64,000 nt of DNA from Dongia mobilis (GTDB lineage: Bacteria > Pseudomonadota > Alphaproteobacteria > Dongiales > Dongiaceae). Location of the stretch: positions 372,001-436,000 of the forward strand of contig NZ_SNYW01000008.1 of the NCBI RefSeq assembly GCF_004363235.1, in the 5' to 3' direction. Below, piece after piece: positions 54,028 through 61,747 of the stretch (position 1 is its first letter; every line of letters starts with the position of its first letter). A program made the translations under genes and the position numbers. The notes below the pieces were generated by a model. The model saw nothing but the letters and a program-made list of their open reading frames with translations. It made no database searches and was not told where the DNA came from.

Positions 54028-54310
54028 TGTCGCCGGAGACCGGGTCCAGGCGCAGCTTCATCTTGGCGCCATGGCGGTCGCGGCCTTCCAGTTCGATGCA
54101 GCCATCGTCAATCTCGAATTCCGTCACCTGGTAGCCGAGGCCTTCGGCGATCTGGATCGCCCGGCTGCTGTCGATCCGCTGGGCGCCGGCGGTGACGCGG
54201 CAATCGTCGCGCTCCCAATCGTCATCCGCGCCGGCCGGACCGGCGGACAGGGCGAGCGGCGCGGTGAGTGTCAGGATAAAGGCGAATTTCGCGGCAGTGA
54301 TGGACGGCAT
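54008..54310 (-). CDS. Exported PepSY-domain protein
   Basis: A 100-residue periplasmic protein. A signal peptide (about 1-28, ending AGA) is followed by one PepSY unit: RAIQIAEGLGYQVTEFEIDDG, then RHGAKMKLRLDPVSGDII. PepSY domains are often found with envelope sensors and may inhibit proteases or bind ligands. AAGGAG lies 8 bases before the chosen ATG at 54310. It is divergent from a second PepSY gene that heads a two-component operon, so both are probably targets of that regulator. Confidence 0.85.
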   Translation of the reverse strand: MPSITAAKFAFILTLTAPLALSAGPAGADDDWERDDCRVTAGAQRIDSSRAIQIAEGLGYQVTEFEIDDGCIELEGRDRHGAKMKLRLDPVSGDIIPYRR

Positions 54311-54410
54311 GGACTTGGCTCCTTGAATAATGTTCATGGAAAGGATGGCCCCCAAAGATGGCAACGGGGGTGGCGATCCGTTACGGTGCAAGCAGAATAG
54401 GAACCCCGCC

Positions 54411-54449
54411 CTGAACGGCCCCTGACGACCCCTGTCAGCGAACTGTCAG
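54411..54449. promoter_or_regulatory. Four phased direct repeats, likely response-regulator sites
   Basis: CTGAACG (54411), CTGACG (54422), CTGTCAG (54432) and CTGTCAG (54443) recur every 10-11 bases, one helical turn, between the two divergent PepSY genes. OmpR-class regulators bind such phased direct repeats as dimers. The locus therefore probably autoregulates and also controls the divergent gene. Confidence 0.55.
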
Positions 54450-54472
54450 GCCGGATTTGCGATGACCGCTGG

Positions 54473-54808
54473 ATGAAAAAGTCGATTTTCAAGCCGCTTC
54501 TCGCCGCCGGCACCCTGCTGCTCGCCGCCGTCCTGGCAATGGCGCCGGCGCCGGCGCTGCGTGCCGAAGACGACGATGAGGATCATGAAACCGCGCGCAA
54601 GGCGCTGGAACAGGGGGAAATCCTGCCGCTTGGCCAGGTGCTGGCGCTGATTGAGCGCGATTTCCAGGGCGATGTGGTCGAGATCGAGTTGGAGCGCAAG
54701 ACCGGCAACTGGATCTATGATATCGAGATCATCGACGCGGATGGACGCGTGCGCGAGGTCGAGATCGACGCCAAGAGCGGCGATGTCCTAAAGGTCGAGT
54801 TTGACTGA
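54473..54808 (+). CDS. Exported PepSY-domain protein of the two-component operon
   Basis: A 111-residue periplasmic protein. A signal peptide (about 1-31, ending LRA) precedes an acidic stretch DDDEDHE and one PepSY unit (LGQVLALIERDF, then IIDADGRVREVEIDAKSGDVL). The first base of the response-regulator start overlaps its stop (TGATG). It may act as periplasmic ligand or inhibitor for the cognate sensor kinase; this is inferred from position. Confidence 0.88.
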   Translation: MKKSIFKPLLAAGTLLLAAVLAMAPAPALRAEDDDEDHETARKALEQGEILPLGQVLALIERDFQGDVVEIELERKTGNWIYDIEIIDADGRVREVEIDAKSGDVLKVEFD

Positions 54809-55485
54809 TGCGGGTGCTGCTGGTCGAGGATGAAGGGCGCATCGCCGAGGATGTCACCCAGGCCCTGAAAGCCGCCGGCTATGTCGTCGACGTGACCGGC
54901 GATGGCGAGGACGCCTGGTTCCTGGGCGATACCGAGGAATATGACGCGGTGATCCTGGATCTAGGCTTGCCGGGTCTCGACGGCCTCTCCATCCTGAAAC
55001 GCTGGCGCGGCAACCACCGGCGCTTTCCAATCCTCATCCTCTCGGCACGCGGTTCCTGGAGCGAGCGGGTCGAGGGGATCGATGCCGGTGCCGACGAGTA
55101 CCTGCCGAAGCCCTACCATATGGAGGAATTGCTGGCGCGGCTCCGGGCCATTATCCGGCGCTCCACCGGGCAGGCCAACAACCTGCTGCAGGTGAACAGC
55201 CTGATCCTGGACCCGAAGCAGATGCGCGTCACCAGGGACGGCGCACCGCTCAATCTTTCACCCCAGGAATACCGCCTGCTCTCGTATCTGATGCATCATG
55301 CCGGCCGCGTGGTAACCCAGATCGAACTCACCGAGCATCTCTACGCCCAGGATTACGAGCGCGACAGCAACGCGATCGAGGTGCTGGTCGGGCGCGTGCG
55401 CAAGAAGATCGGGCCGGAATTGATCGAGACGCGACGCGGTTTCGGCTATGTGATGAGCGGGGCCGAATTCAGCGGCCCGGCATGA
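54808..55485 (+). CDS. OmpR-family response regulator
   Basis: A 225-residue regulator. The receiver domain (1-115) has the acidic pair in VEDEG, the phosphorylated Asp51 (ILDLGLPGLDG) and Lys101 (EYLPKPY). The winged-helix output domain (about 125-220) has LSPQEYRLLSYL and the DNA-contacting SNAIEVLVGRVRKKI. It overlaps both the PepSY gene and the kinase gene, indicating one operon. It is PhoP-like in overall layout. Confidence 0.94.
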   Translation: MRVLLVEDEGRIAEDVTQALKAAGYVVDVTGDGEDAWFLGDTEEYDAVILDLGLPGLDGLSILKRWRGNHRRFPILILSARGSWSERVEGIDAGADEYLPKPYHMEELLARLRAIIRRSTGQANNLLQVNSLILDPKQMRVTRDGAPLNLSPQEYRLLSYLMHHAGRVVTQIELTEHLYAQDYERDSNAIEVLVGRVRKKIGPELIETRRGFGYVMSGAEFSGPA

Positions 55486-56861
55486 AGCGCCGGTCGCTGC
55501 GGCTGCGGCTGCTGCTGGCGGCCGCCATCTCGATCAGCCTGGCGCTGGTCCTGGCCGGATTTGGCCTGGTGGCCCTGTTCGACCGCCATGTGACGCGGCG
55601 GGTCGATGCGGAACTCCATACCTTTCTCAACCAGATCGTAGCGGCCCTGGAATTCACGGCCGATGGCCGGGCCGAGATGCGGCGACCCCTGGCCGATCCT
55701 CGTTTCCAGCAACCCTATGGCGGGCTCTACTGGCAGATCGTCGATCCGGCCTCGGGCGACATGCAGCGCTCGCGCTCGCTCTGGGACGTGGCGCTGGACC
55801 TGCCGCCAGCGGCGGCGGAACCGGGGCGACCGCAGATCTATGACCTGGCCGGGCCGAACGGGACCACCTTGCGGGTCTATGAGCGGCGTCTCACCTTCGA
55901 GCGCGGCGCCGGGCAGGAATTGCGCTTCGCCATCGCCATGGAGGAGGGCGAGATCGCGCTGGCGCGGCGGGAATTTGCGGCCGAGATCGGCCCGGCCCTG
56001 GTGTTGCTCGCCCTGGTGCTGACCGCCGCCTTCTGGGTCCAGGTCAATATCGGCCTGAAGCCCCTGGAGGCGATGCGCCGCGCGGTGCAGGCGGTGCGCA
56101 CCGGCCAGGCCCAGCGCCTGGATGCCGAGATGCCGGACGAAATCCAGCCGCTGGTGACCGAGGTCAATGAACTGCTCAATGCCCAAGAGGAGAACGTGGC
56201 GCGGGCCCGGGCGCGGGCCGGCGACCTCGCCCACGGCCTGAAGACGCCGCTGACCGTGCTGGCCAATGACGCCCGCAAGCTGCGCGAATCCGGCCAGGGC
56301 GAGATCGCCGGCGAAATCGAGCAGCTGGTCGCCCGCATGCGCCGCCATGTCGATCACGAACTGGCGCGTGTGCGCCTCGCCGCCCATGCCGGCACCCGTC
56401 GCCCGGCTCGGGATAGCGGCCGGGCCGATCTCCTGCGCGCCGTCACCGGCCTGGCCGAGGCGCTGAAACGCAGTCCAAAGGGCGAGACGCTGACCTGGGA
56501 ACTGGCATTCGAAGCGCCGGCGATGGTCGCGATCGACCCCCATGATCTCACCGAGCTGCTCGGCAACTTGATGGACAATGCGATGAAATGGGCGCGCGAG
56601 ATGGTGCGGGTGGAAACCGCGGGCAACGGTGCCGAGGTCGTCATCCGCATCCTGGATGACGGGCCGGGCGTGCCGCCGGCCGCCCTCGCGGCGCTGGGCG
56701 AACGCGGCTTGCGCCTCGACGAGCAGGTGGCCGGCACCGGCATCGGCCTCGCCATCGCCCGCGAATTGCTCGACGCCTATGGCGGCAGTCTCATCCTCGC
56801 GAACCGATTGGAGGGTGGTTTTTCGGCCGAGGTCAGATTGCGCAAGGCTCACGACCTCTGA
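55482..56861 (+). CDS. Sensor histidine kinase (PhoQ-like layout)
   Basis: A 459-residue membrane kinase. Membrane helices at about 8-32 and 170-190 enclose a periplasmic sensor of about 135 residues. A HAMP segment (about 190-245) and a dimerisation domain with phosphorylated His251 (DLAHGLKTPLTVL) follow. The ATPase domain has NLMDNAMKWA, DDGPGVP and GTGIGLAIA. The ATG overlaps the regulator's stop (ATGA). The signal is unknown. The 3' end overlaps a convergent gene by 13 bases. Confidence 0.94.
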   Translation: MKRRSLRLRLLLAAAISISLALVLAGFGLVALFDRHVTRRVDAELHTFLNQIVAALEFTADGRAEMRRPLADPRFQQPYGGLYWQIVDPASGDMQRSRSLWDVALDLPPAAAEPGRPQIYDLAGPNGTTLRVYERRLTFERGAGQELRFAIAMEEGEIALARREFAAEIGPALVLLALVLTAAFWVQVNIGLKPLEAMRRAVQAVRTGQAQRLDAEMPDEIQPLVTEVNELLNAQEENVARARARAGDLAHGLKTPLTVLANDARKLRESGQGEIAGEIEQLVARMRRHVDHELARVRLAAHAGTRRPARDSGRADLLRAVTGLAEALKRSPKGETLTWELAFEAPAMVAIDPHDLTELLGNLMDNAMKWAREMVRVETAGNGAEVVIRILDDGPGVPPAALAALGERGLRLDEQVAGTGIGLAIARELLDAYGGSLILANRLEGGFSAEVRLRKAHDL

Positions 56862-57460
56862 AGGCGCGGGCCGAGACTCGCTTGCAATAGGCCGAGATTC
56901 TGGCCGCGTGTGAACAATCGGGGGATGGTGTAGGTGTCCCTCGACGGAAAATCGATCGCGGAGGCGGCGATCGAATCGATCAGAACGGCGAGGCAGACCA
57001 TGGCCAGCCACGCCGCCAGGAGAAGGGGCCATTCGAGCGCCGCCCAAAGCCAGGATCTGATGCGCAATCCGCCCCTGGCGCGCAGAGCCGGTCGACCGAA
57101 CGGCGATTTTGCCTGGGTGATCGCGTCGATTTGCGCCCAGTCCGCCGCATACACCGACATGCCGAGGCGAAAGGAAAGCCCGTTTTCGTCGACGACCAGC
57201 CGCCGCCGGGCCGGAAACACCAAGGCCACCAGCACCGAGAGCCAATGCGGCAGCAGGGCAAGACCGAAGATTGCGGCCAGGATGGTTGGGATGGAGGTGT
57301 GAAAAACTGCCTCGGCCACCCAGCCTAGGGCTTGCAGCACCAGCCAGAGCATCAGCAGAAGGGTGAGCCCAAGGAAGCGGGGGAGCAGATCGAGGAAGCC
57401 GGCTTGAATGACCGTCGGCAATTGCGATGTCGCTGCGGCAGAACTCGCATCTTCAATCAT
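56849..57460 (-). CDS. Membrane protein of unknown function
   Basis: A 203-residue protein with two closely spaced hydrophobic segments (about 25-75), a soluble PH-like middle (RRRLVVDENGLSFR, then DWAQIDAITQAK) and another hydrophobic stretch (about 145-170). The mid-protein strand pattern resembles bacterial PH-like (bPH) domains. The ATG at 57460 starts the plausible protein; the frame stays open upstream into the next gene. The ribosome site is weak. Confidence 0.65.
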   Translation of the reverse strand: MIEDASSAAATSQLPTVIQAGFLDLLPRFLGLTLLLMLWLVLQALGWVAEAVFHTSIPTILAAIFGLALLPHWLSVLVALVFPARRRLVVDENGLSFRLGMSVYAADWAQIDAITQAKSPFGRPALRARGGLRIRSWLWAALEWPLLLAAWLAMVCLAVLIDSIAASAIDFPSRDTYTIPRLFTRGQNLGLLQASLGPRLQRS

Positions 57461-57518
57461 TGAATCAACCGGCGGCAGGCAAGGGTGGAGAACCGAATGG
57501 ACCTTGTAGCGGGCATGC

Positions 57519-58625
57519 CTAGAGCGCGTCCAGTTTGCCAATCTTGGCCTCGTCCCACGAGAAGCCGAGCCCGGGACCTTCCGGCGCAATGGCGCAACCG
57601 TCTGCGATCCGCATCGGTTCTTCGAGTATGGCGTCTGCCCAATCGACATATTCCAGCCAATGTCGGGTCGGGCTGGCGGCGAGGAGATGCGCACTGATTT
57701 CCGGCATCAAGTGTGACGACATTTCGATCGCCTTCGCAGCAGCAATGCCTGCCGCCTGCATCCAGCCGGTAACGCCGCCGATCCTGGCGACATCAGGCAT
57801 GACATAGGTGCAGGCGCCGGCTGCAATCGCGTCGAGCATCGCGTATGGCCCGTTGAAATTCTCGCCGATTTGCAGGGGCACCTTCACGGACCGTGCAATC
57901 AGGGCATTTCCGGGGTAGTCGTCATGCCGAATCGGCTCCTCCAGCCAATAGATTTTCTCGCCGGCCAGGGCATGGCCGCGTTGCACGGCCTCAGCGGGCG
58001 ACAGCGCCTGATTGTAGTCGACCATCACGGGCATTCCCTCGGGTAACACCTGTCGTACCGTGCGCACCGCTGTCAGGTCTTCCGACAATGTAGGGTAACC
58101 CAGCCGCAACTTGACCGCCCGCAACCCCTTTGCGCGAAGAAGCTCAGTCTCGGCGGCGAGGGCTTCCGGCGCCATCAAACCGAGGCCGCGGCTGTCATAT
58201 GCCGGGAGCGGGCGCAAATTGGCGCCAAGCAGGGTGGCGAGCGGCTGTCCGGCCAGCCGGCCCAGCGCATCCCAAAGCGCGATATCGATCGCGGAAAGCG
58301 CCGCACGAACCGAGCCGGTGACGCCGATGAGGGCGAATCTGCGGCCAAGCTTGCGCGCAATGTCGGCCGGCGCCGCCGGCTGGCCGCGTACCAGTTCGAC
58401 CGCATCGGCGATGAAACCGGCGATGGCGCGCGCATTTGCTGGCGAGTAGCAGAAGATGTAGGATTTCCCGACAACCCCTTCGCCGGTGGCGAGGTCCAGC
58501 AGAAGCAGCGGCACGTTTCGCACTACGGCGGCACTCGTTCCCAGCGCGATCGTCAATGGAACCAGGACGCAACGCGTTCGCGCCGATCTGACGGCAAGGC
58601 GGCTCGTTTGCTGCGAAGCGGGCAT
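57519..58625 (-). CDS. Mandelate racemase family enzyme with altered catalytic base
   Basis: A 368-residue enolase-superfamily protein very close to Pseudomonas mandelate racemase, colinear at a constant offset of 8. Conserved are Lys172 (K164 in that enzyme), metal ligands Asp203, Glu229 and Glu255, the His305/Asp278 dyad (H297/D270) and Glu325 (E317). The (S)-face base K166, however, is Arg174 (AVKLRLGYP). Half of the two-base mechanism is thus changed, so a dehydratase or a one-face reaction on a 2-hydroxy acid is more likely than free racemisation. GGAGG precedes the ATG. No regulator adjoins. Confidence 0.9.
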   Translation of the reverse strand: MPASQQTSRLAVRSARTRCVLVPLTIALGTSAAVVRNVPLLLLDLATGEGVVGKSYIFCYSPANARAIAGFIADAVELVRGQPAAPADIARKLGRRFALIGVTGSVRAALSAIDIALWDALGRLAGQPLATLLGANLRPLPAYDSRGLGLMAPEALAAETELLRAKGLRAVKLRLGYPTLSEDLTAVRTVRQVLPEGMPVMVDYNQALSPAEAVQRGHALAGEKIYWLEEPIRHDDYPGNALIARSVKVPLQIGENFNGPYAMLDAIAAGACTYVMPDVARIGGVTGWMQAAGIAAAKAIEMSSHLMPEISAHLLAASPTRHWLEYVDWADAILEEPMRIADGCAIAPEGPGLGFSWDEAKIGKLDAL

Positions 58626-58735
58626 GGCGGCCTCCCCGTCAGGGCCGTTGAAGGGTCAAGCCTAGGCACCGTCTCCTTCTGGCTTCAACGGATAAATCCG
58701 GCGAAACGGGGTATCCGCACCGAACCCGAATCCCC

Positions 58736-58763
58736 TTGCATCCCGGCTTGAAATGCCTATAGT
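58736..58763 (+). promoter_or_regulatory. Probable promoter of the rimP-nusA-infB operon
   Basis: TTGCAT (58736-58741) and TATAGT (58758-58763) with a 16-base spacer, about 40 bp upstream of the leader terminator and 137 bp upstream of rimP. Confidence 0.6.
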
Positions 58764-58769
58764 CCGGGC

Positions 58770-58830
58770 CAAATCCCAGGATCCAATGAGATCCGGTCAG
58801 AAGGGTGGGCCAACGGCCCGCCTTTTTTAT
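58770..58830 (+). ncRNA. rimP-leader-like attenuator with intrinsic terminator
   Basis: The leader contains a GGATC-centred stem (near 58779-58795). It is followed by a strong terminator: GGTGGGCC (58804-58811), a 3-base loop, GGCCCGCC (58815-58822) and six T. A terminator between promoter and rimP, of the form GTGGGC/GCCC plus T-run, matches the rimP leader described upstream of this operon in many proteobacteria. NusA could act on it to limit its own synthesis. Family membership was judged by eye. Confidence 0.7.
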
Positions 58831-58899
58831 TGGCCGGATTTCGGCGGTGCCCTGGAAAATCCAGCAATTTCAATAAAGTAATCGGAAAACCGCGACCGC

Positions 58900-59400
58900 A
58901 TGTCACTGACCGACCAGATCGAGGCCATGATCCGGCCCAGCATCGAGGCGCTGGGCTATGAGGTCGTGCGCGTGACGCTCGCCGGGTCCACCCGCAAGGT
59001 GCTGCAGGTCATGGCCGAGCCCGCCGATGGCCGCGTTATGTCGGTCGAGGATTGCGCCCGGGTTTCCCGCGCCATCTCGGCCGTGCTCGACGTCGAGGAT
59101 CCGATCTCCGGCGCCTATTCGCTCGAGGTTTCCTCGCCCGGCATTGATCGGCCGCTGACCCGGCCCAAGGATTACGACCGTTTCGCCGGCCACGAGGCCA
59201 AGTTCGAGACTCATGAGCCGGTCGATGGCCGCAAGCGTTTCAAGGGCGTGCTGAAGGGCGTCCGCAACGACGCGGTCGAGATCGAGAGCGAGGGCGAGAT
59301 TGTCGTGCTGCCGCTCGCTTCCATCGCCAAGGCCAAGCTGGTGCTGACCGACGCGCTGATTGCCGCCCACCAGGCGCAAGAAGCCGCGACCCTGAACTGA
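58900..59400 (+). CDS. rimP: Ribosome maturation factor RimP
   Basis: A 166-residue cytoplasmic protein needed for maturation of the 30S subunit. The N-terminal domain has IEALGYEVVRVTLAGSTRKVLQV and CARVSRAISAVLDVEDPI. The linker SYSLEVSSPGIDRPL motif appears here as AYSLEVSSPGIDRPLTRP. The C-terminal SH3-like domain (about 95-155) completes it. It is the first gene of the rimP-nusA-ylxR-infB operon. Confidence 0.96.
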   Translation: MSLTDQIEAMIRPSIEALGYEVVRVTLAGSTRKVLQVMAEPADGRVMSVEDCARVSRAISAVLDVEDPISGAYSLEVSSPGIDRPLTRPKDYDRFAGHEAKFETHEPVDGRKRFKGVLKGVRNDAVEIESEGEIVVLPLASIAKAKLVLTDALIAAHQAQEAATLN

Positions 59401-59443
59401 ACACCGAAATCCGTATCCAACGAGGATCCCAACCGAGGACACC

Positions 59444-60964
59444 ATGGAAACCATTGCCATCCCCCGCATGGAGCTTCTGCAGGTCGCCGACGCGGTCGCG
59501 CGCGAAAAAAGCATCGACCGCGACGACGTGCTCACCGCCATGGAGCAGGCCATCCAGAAGGCCGGCCGCTCGAAATACGGCCATGAGCATGACATCCGCG
59601 CCCAGATCGACCGCAAGACCGGCGAGATCAAGCTGATTCGCGTGCAGGAAGTGGTGGAAAACGTCGAGAACGAATACACCCAGATCCCGGTGAAGGCGGC
59701 GCAGCGGCGCAAGCCCGACGCCAAGTTGGGCGATCTGCTCATCGACGAATTGCCGCCCATCGATTTCGGCCGCATCGCCGCCCAGACGGCGAAGCAGGTG
59801 ATCGTGCAGAAGGTGCGCGAATCCGAGAGGAAGCGCCAGTTCGACGAGTTCAAGGACCGCAAGGGCGAGATCGTCAACGGCCTCGTGAAGCGCGTCGAGT
59901 TCGGCAATGTGACGGTCGACCTCGGCCGCGGCGAAGCCATGCTGCGGCGCGACGAGTTGCTGCCGCGCGAGACCTTCCGCACCGGCGACCGGGTCCGCGC
60001 CATCATCTATGACGTGCGCGAGGAACAGCGCGGCCCGCAGATCTTCCTCTCCCGCACCCATCCCGAGTTCATGGCCAAGCTGTTCGCCCAGGAAGTGCCG
60101 GAGGTCTATGACGGCATCATCGAGATCAAGTCGGTGGCCCGTGACCCCGGCAGCCGTGCCAAGATCGCCGTCATGTCGAACGACAGCGGCATCGACCCCG
60201 TCGGTGCCTGCGTCGGCATGCGCGGCAGCCGCGTCCAGGCGGTCGTCCAGGAGTTGCAGGGCGAGAAGATCGACATCATTCCCTGGAGCCAGGACCCGGC
60301 CACCTTCGTGGTCAACGCGCTGGCCCCGGCTGAGGTATCCAAGGTCGTCATCGACGAGGACACGCAGCGTATTGAAGTCGTGGTGCCGGATGACCAATTG
60401 TCCCTGGCGATCGGCCGCCGCGGCCAGAATGTGCGCCTCGCCTCGCAGCTAACCGGCTTCGACATCGACATCCTGACCGATGCGCAGGAATCCGAGCGCC
60501 GCCAGGAAGAGTTCAAGACCCGCTCGCAGATGTTCATGGACGCACTCGACGTCGACGACGTCATCGCGCACCTCCTGGTGACCGAGGGTTTCGCCTCGGT
60601 CGAGGAAGTGGCCTATGTGCCGGTCGAGGATCTGGCCGAGATCGAGGGCTTCGACACCGACGTGGCGACCGAGCTGAAGGCTCGCGCCGCCGCCTGGCTG
60701 GAGGCCGAATCCGAGCGCGCCACCGAGCGCCGCAAGGAACTGGGTGTCAGCGACGAGGTGGCCGCCATCGAGAAGCTGACGCCCTCCATGCTGGTGGCTC
60801 TGGGCGAGAAGGGGGTGAAGACCCTCGACGATCTCGCCGATCTCGCCGCCGACGAACTGATCGACGAGAATGACGGCATCCTCAAGGATTTCGACCTCTC
60901 GGCCGATGACGCCAACGCCGTCATCATGGCGGCGCGCGCGCATTGGTTCGAGGGCGACAAATAG
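59444..60964 (+). CDS. nusA: Transcription termination/antitermination factor NusA
   Basis: A 506-residue RNA polymerase-binding factor. The N-terminal domain (about 1-125) is followed by S1 (about 130-200, [21 protein letters not shown]) and two KH domains (about 225-345, [17 protein letters not shown] and [13 protein letters not shown]). Two C-terminal acidic repeats with helix-hairpin-helix-like segments (about 360-506) are typical of alphaproteobacterial NusA. It acts on pausing, termination and rRNA antitermination. It lies 43 bp after rimP. Confidence 0.96.
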   Translation: METIAIPRMELLQVADAVAREKSIDRDDVLTAMEQAIQKAGRSKYGHEHDIRAQIDRKTGEIKLIRVQEVVENVENEYTQIPVKAAQRRKPDAKLGDLLIDELPPIDFGRIAAQTAKQVIVQKVRESERKRQFDEFKDRKGEIVNGLVKRVEFGNVTVDLGRGEAMLRRDELLPRETFRTGDRVRAIIYDVREEQRGPQIFLSRTHPEFMAKLFAQEVPEVYDGIIEIKSVARDPGSRAKIAVMSNDSGIDPVGACVGMRGSRVQAVVQELQGEKIDIIPWSQDPATFVVNALAPAEVSKVVIDEDTQRIEVVVPDDQLSLAIGRRGQNVRLASQLTGFDIDILTDAQESERRQEEFKTRSQMFMDALDVDDVIAHLLVTEGFASVEEVAYVPVEDLAEIEGFDTDVATELKARAAAWLEAESERATERRKELGVSDEVAAIEKLTPSMLVALGEKGVKTLDDLADLAADELIDENDGILKDFDLSADDANAVIMAARAHWFEGDK

Positions 60965-60982
60965 GCGGGGACGGGAAGTAGC

Positions 60983-61660
60983 TTGGACGGGACGATGATG
61001 CAGCCGGCCGACAATGCGGTCGCGGGAGAAGTGCCGGAAGGCCCGGTTGAGGAAACCGGGCCGCAGCGCACCTGCATTGTCACCCGGGAATTGCACGACA
61101 AGGCGGCGATGATCCGCTTCGTCGCCGCGCCCGACGGGCGCATCGTGCCAGACCTCAGGGGCGATCTGCCCGGTCGCGGCTACTGGGTGACGGCCGATGC
61201 GAGCGTGCTGGCCGAGGGATTGAAGCGGCAGGTCTTTGCCAAGGTGAGCCGCGGCAAGGCGCGCGCCGCGGCCGATCTGGTCGAGCAGGTGCGGGTGCTG
61301 CTGGAACGGCAGATCCTGGACCAGCTGGGCCTCGCCAAGAAATCCGGTCATCTGGTGGCCGGTTTCGAGAAGGTCGAAGCTGCCCTGCGTGCCGGCAAGG
61401 TCCAGCTGCTGATCGAGGCCAGCGACGGCGCCGCCGACGGCAGGGCCAAGCTGGCGCGGCTTGCGGCGGCTGGAGTGCGGGCCGGTTCTGGGGTAGAGAT
61501 ATGGGCGCCGCTGCCGGGCGAGGCCTTGGCGCCAGCCGTGGGCAGGCTGACCGCCGTGCATCTGGCGGTCCGGCCGGGCGGCATGGCCGAGAGATTGGGT
61601 GTCACCTTGCGGCGCTATGCGGGTTTCCAACCCGCACCGGCGACGGGCGGTACCCGGTAA
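60983..61660 (+). CDS. YlxR/DUF448 RNA-binding protein with L7Ae-like C-terminus
   Basis: A 225-residue protein. The YlxR domain (about 25-95) reads RTCIVTRELHDKAAMIRFV, then GRGYWVTADASVL. An L7Ae/YlxQ-like half follows (about 115-200, LGLAKKSGHLVAGFEKVEAAL). In firmicutes ylxR and ylxQ are separate genes at this place; the fusion is the usual alphaproteobacterial form. Start is a TTG with GGGAAG upstream; ATG codons four and five codons later are alternatives. It probably binds RNA or the translation machinery. Confidence 0.9.
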   Translation: MDGTMMQPADNAVAGEVPEGPVEETGPQRTCIVTRELHDKAAMIRFVAAPDGRIVPDLRGDLPGRGYWVTADASVLAEGLKRQVFAKVSRGKARAAADLVEQVRVLLERQILDQLGLAKKSGHLVAGFEKVEAALRAGKVQLLIEASDGAADGRAKLARLAAAGVRAGSGVEIWAPLPGEALAPAVGRLTAVHLAVRPGGMAERLGVTLRRYAGFQPAPATGGTR

Positions 61661-61747
61661 GGCACCGGCAAAGCCCTGGGAAATCCCCGGGCGAGCCTTG
61701 AATGGTATGAGTTGTAACGAAGTCTGACGAACGGAAACACGCGAAGC

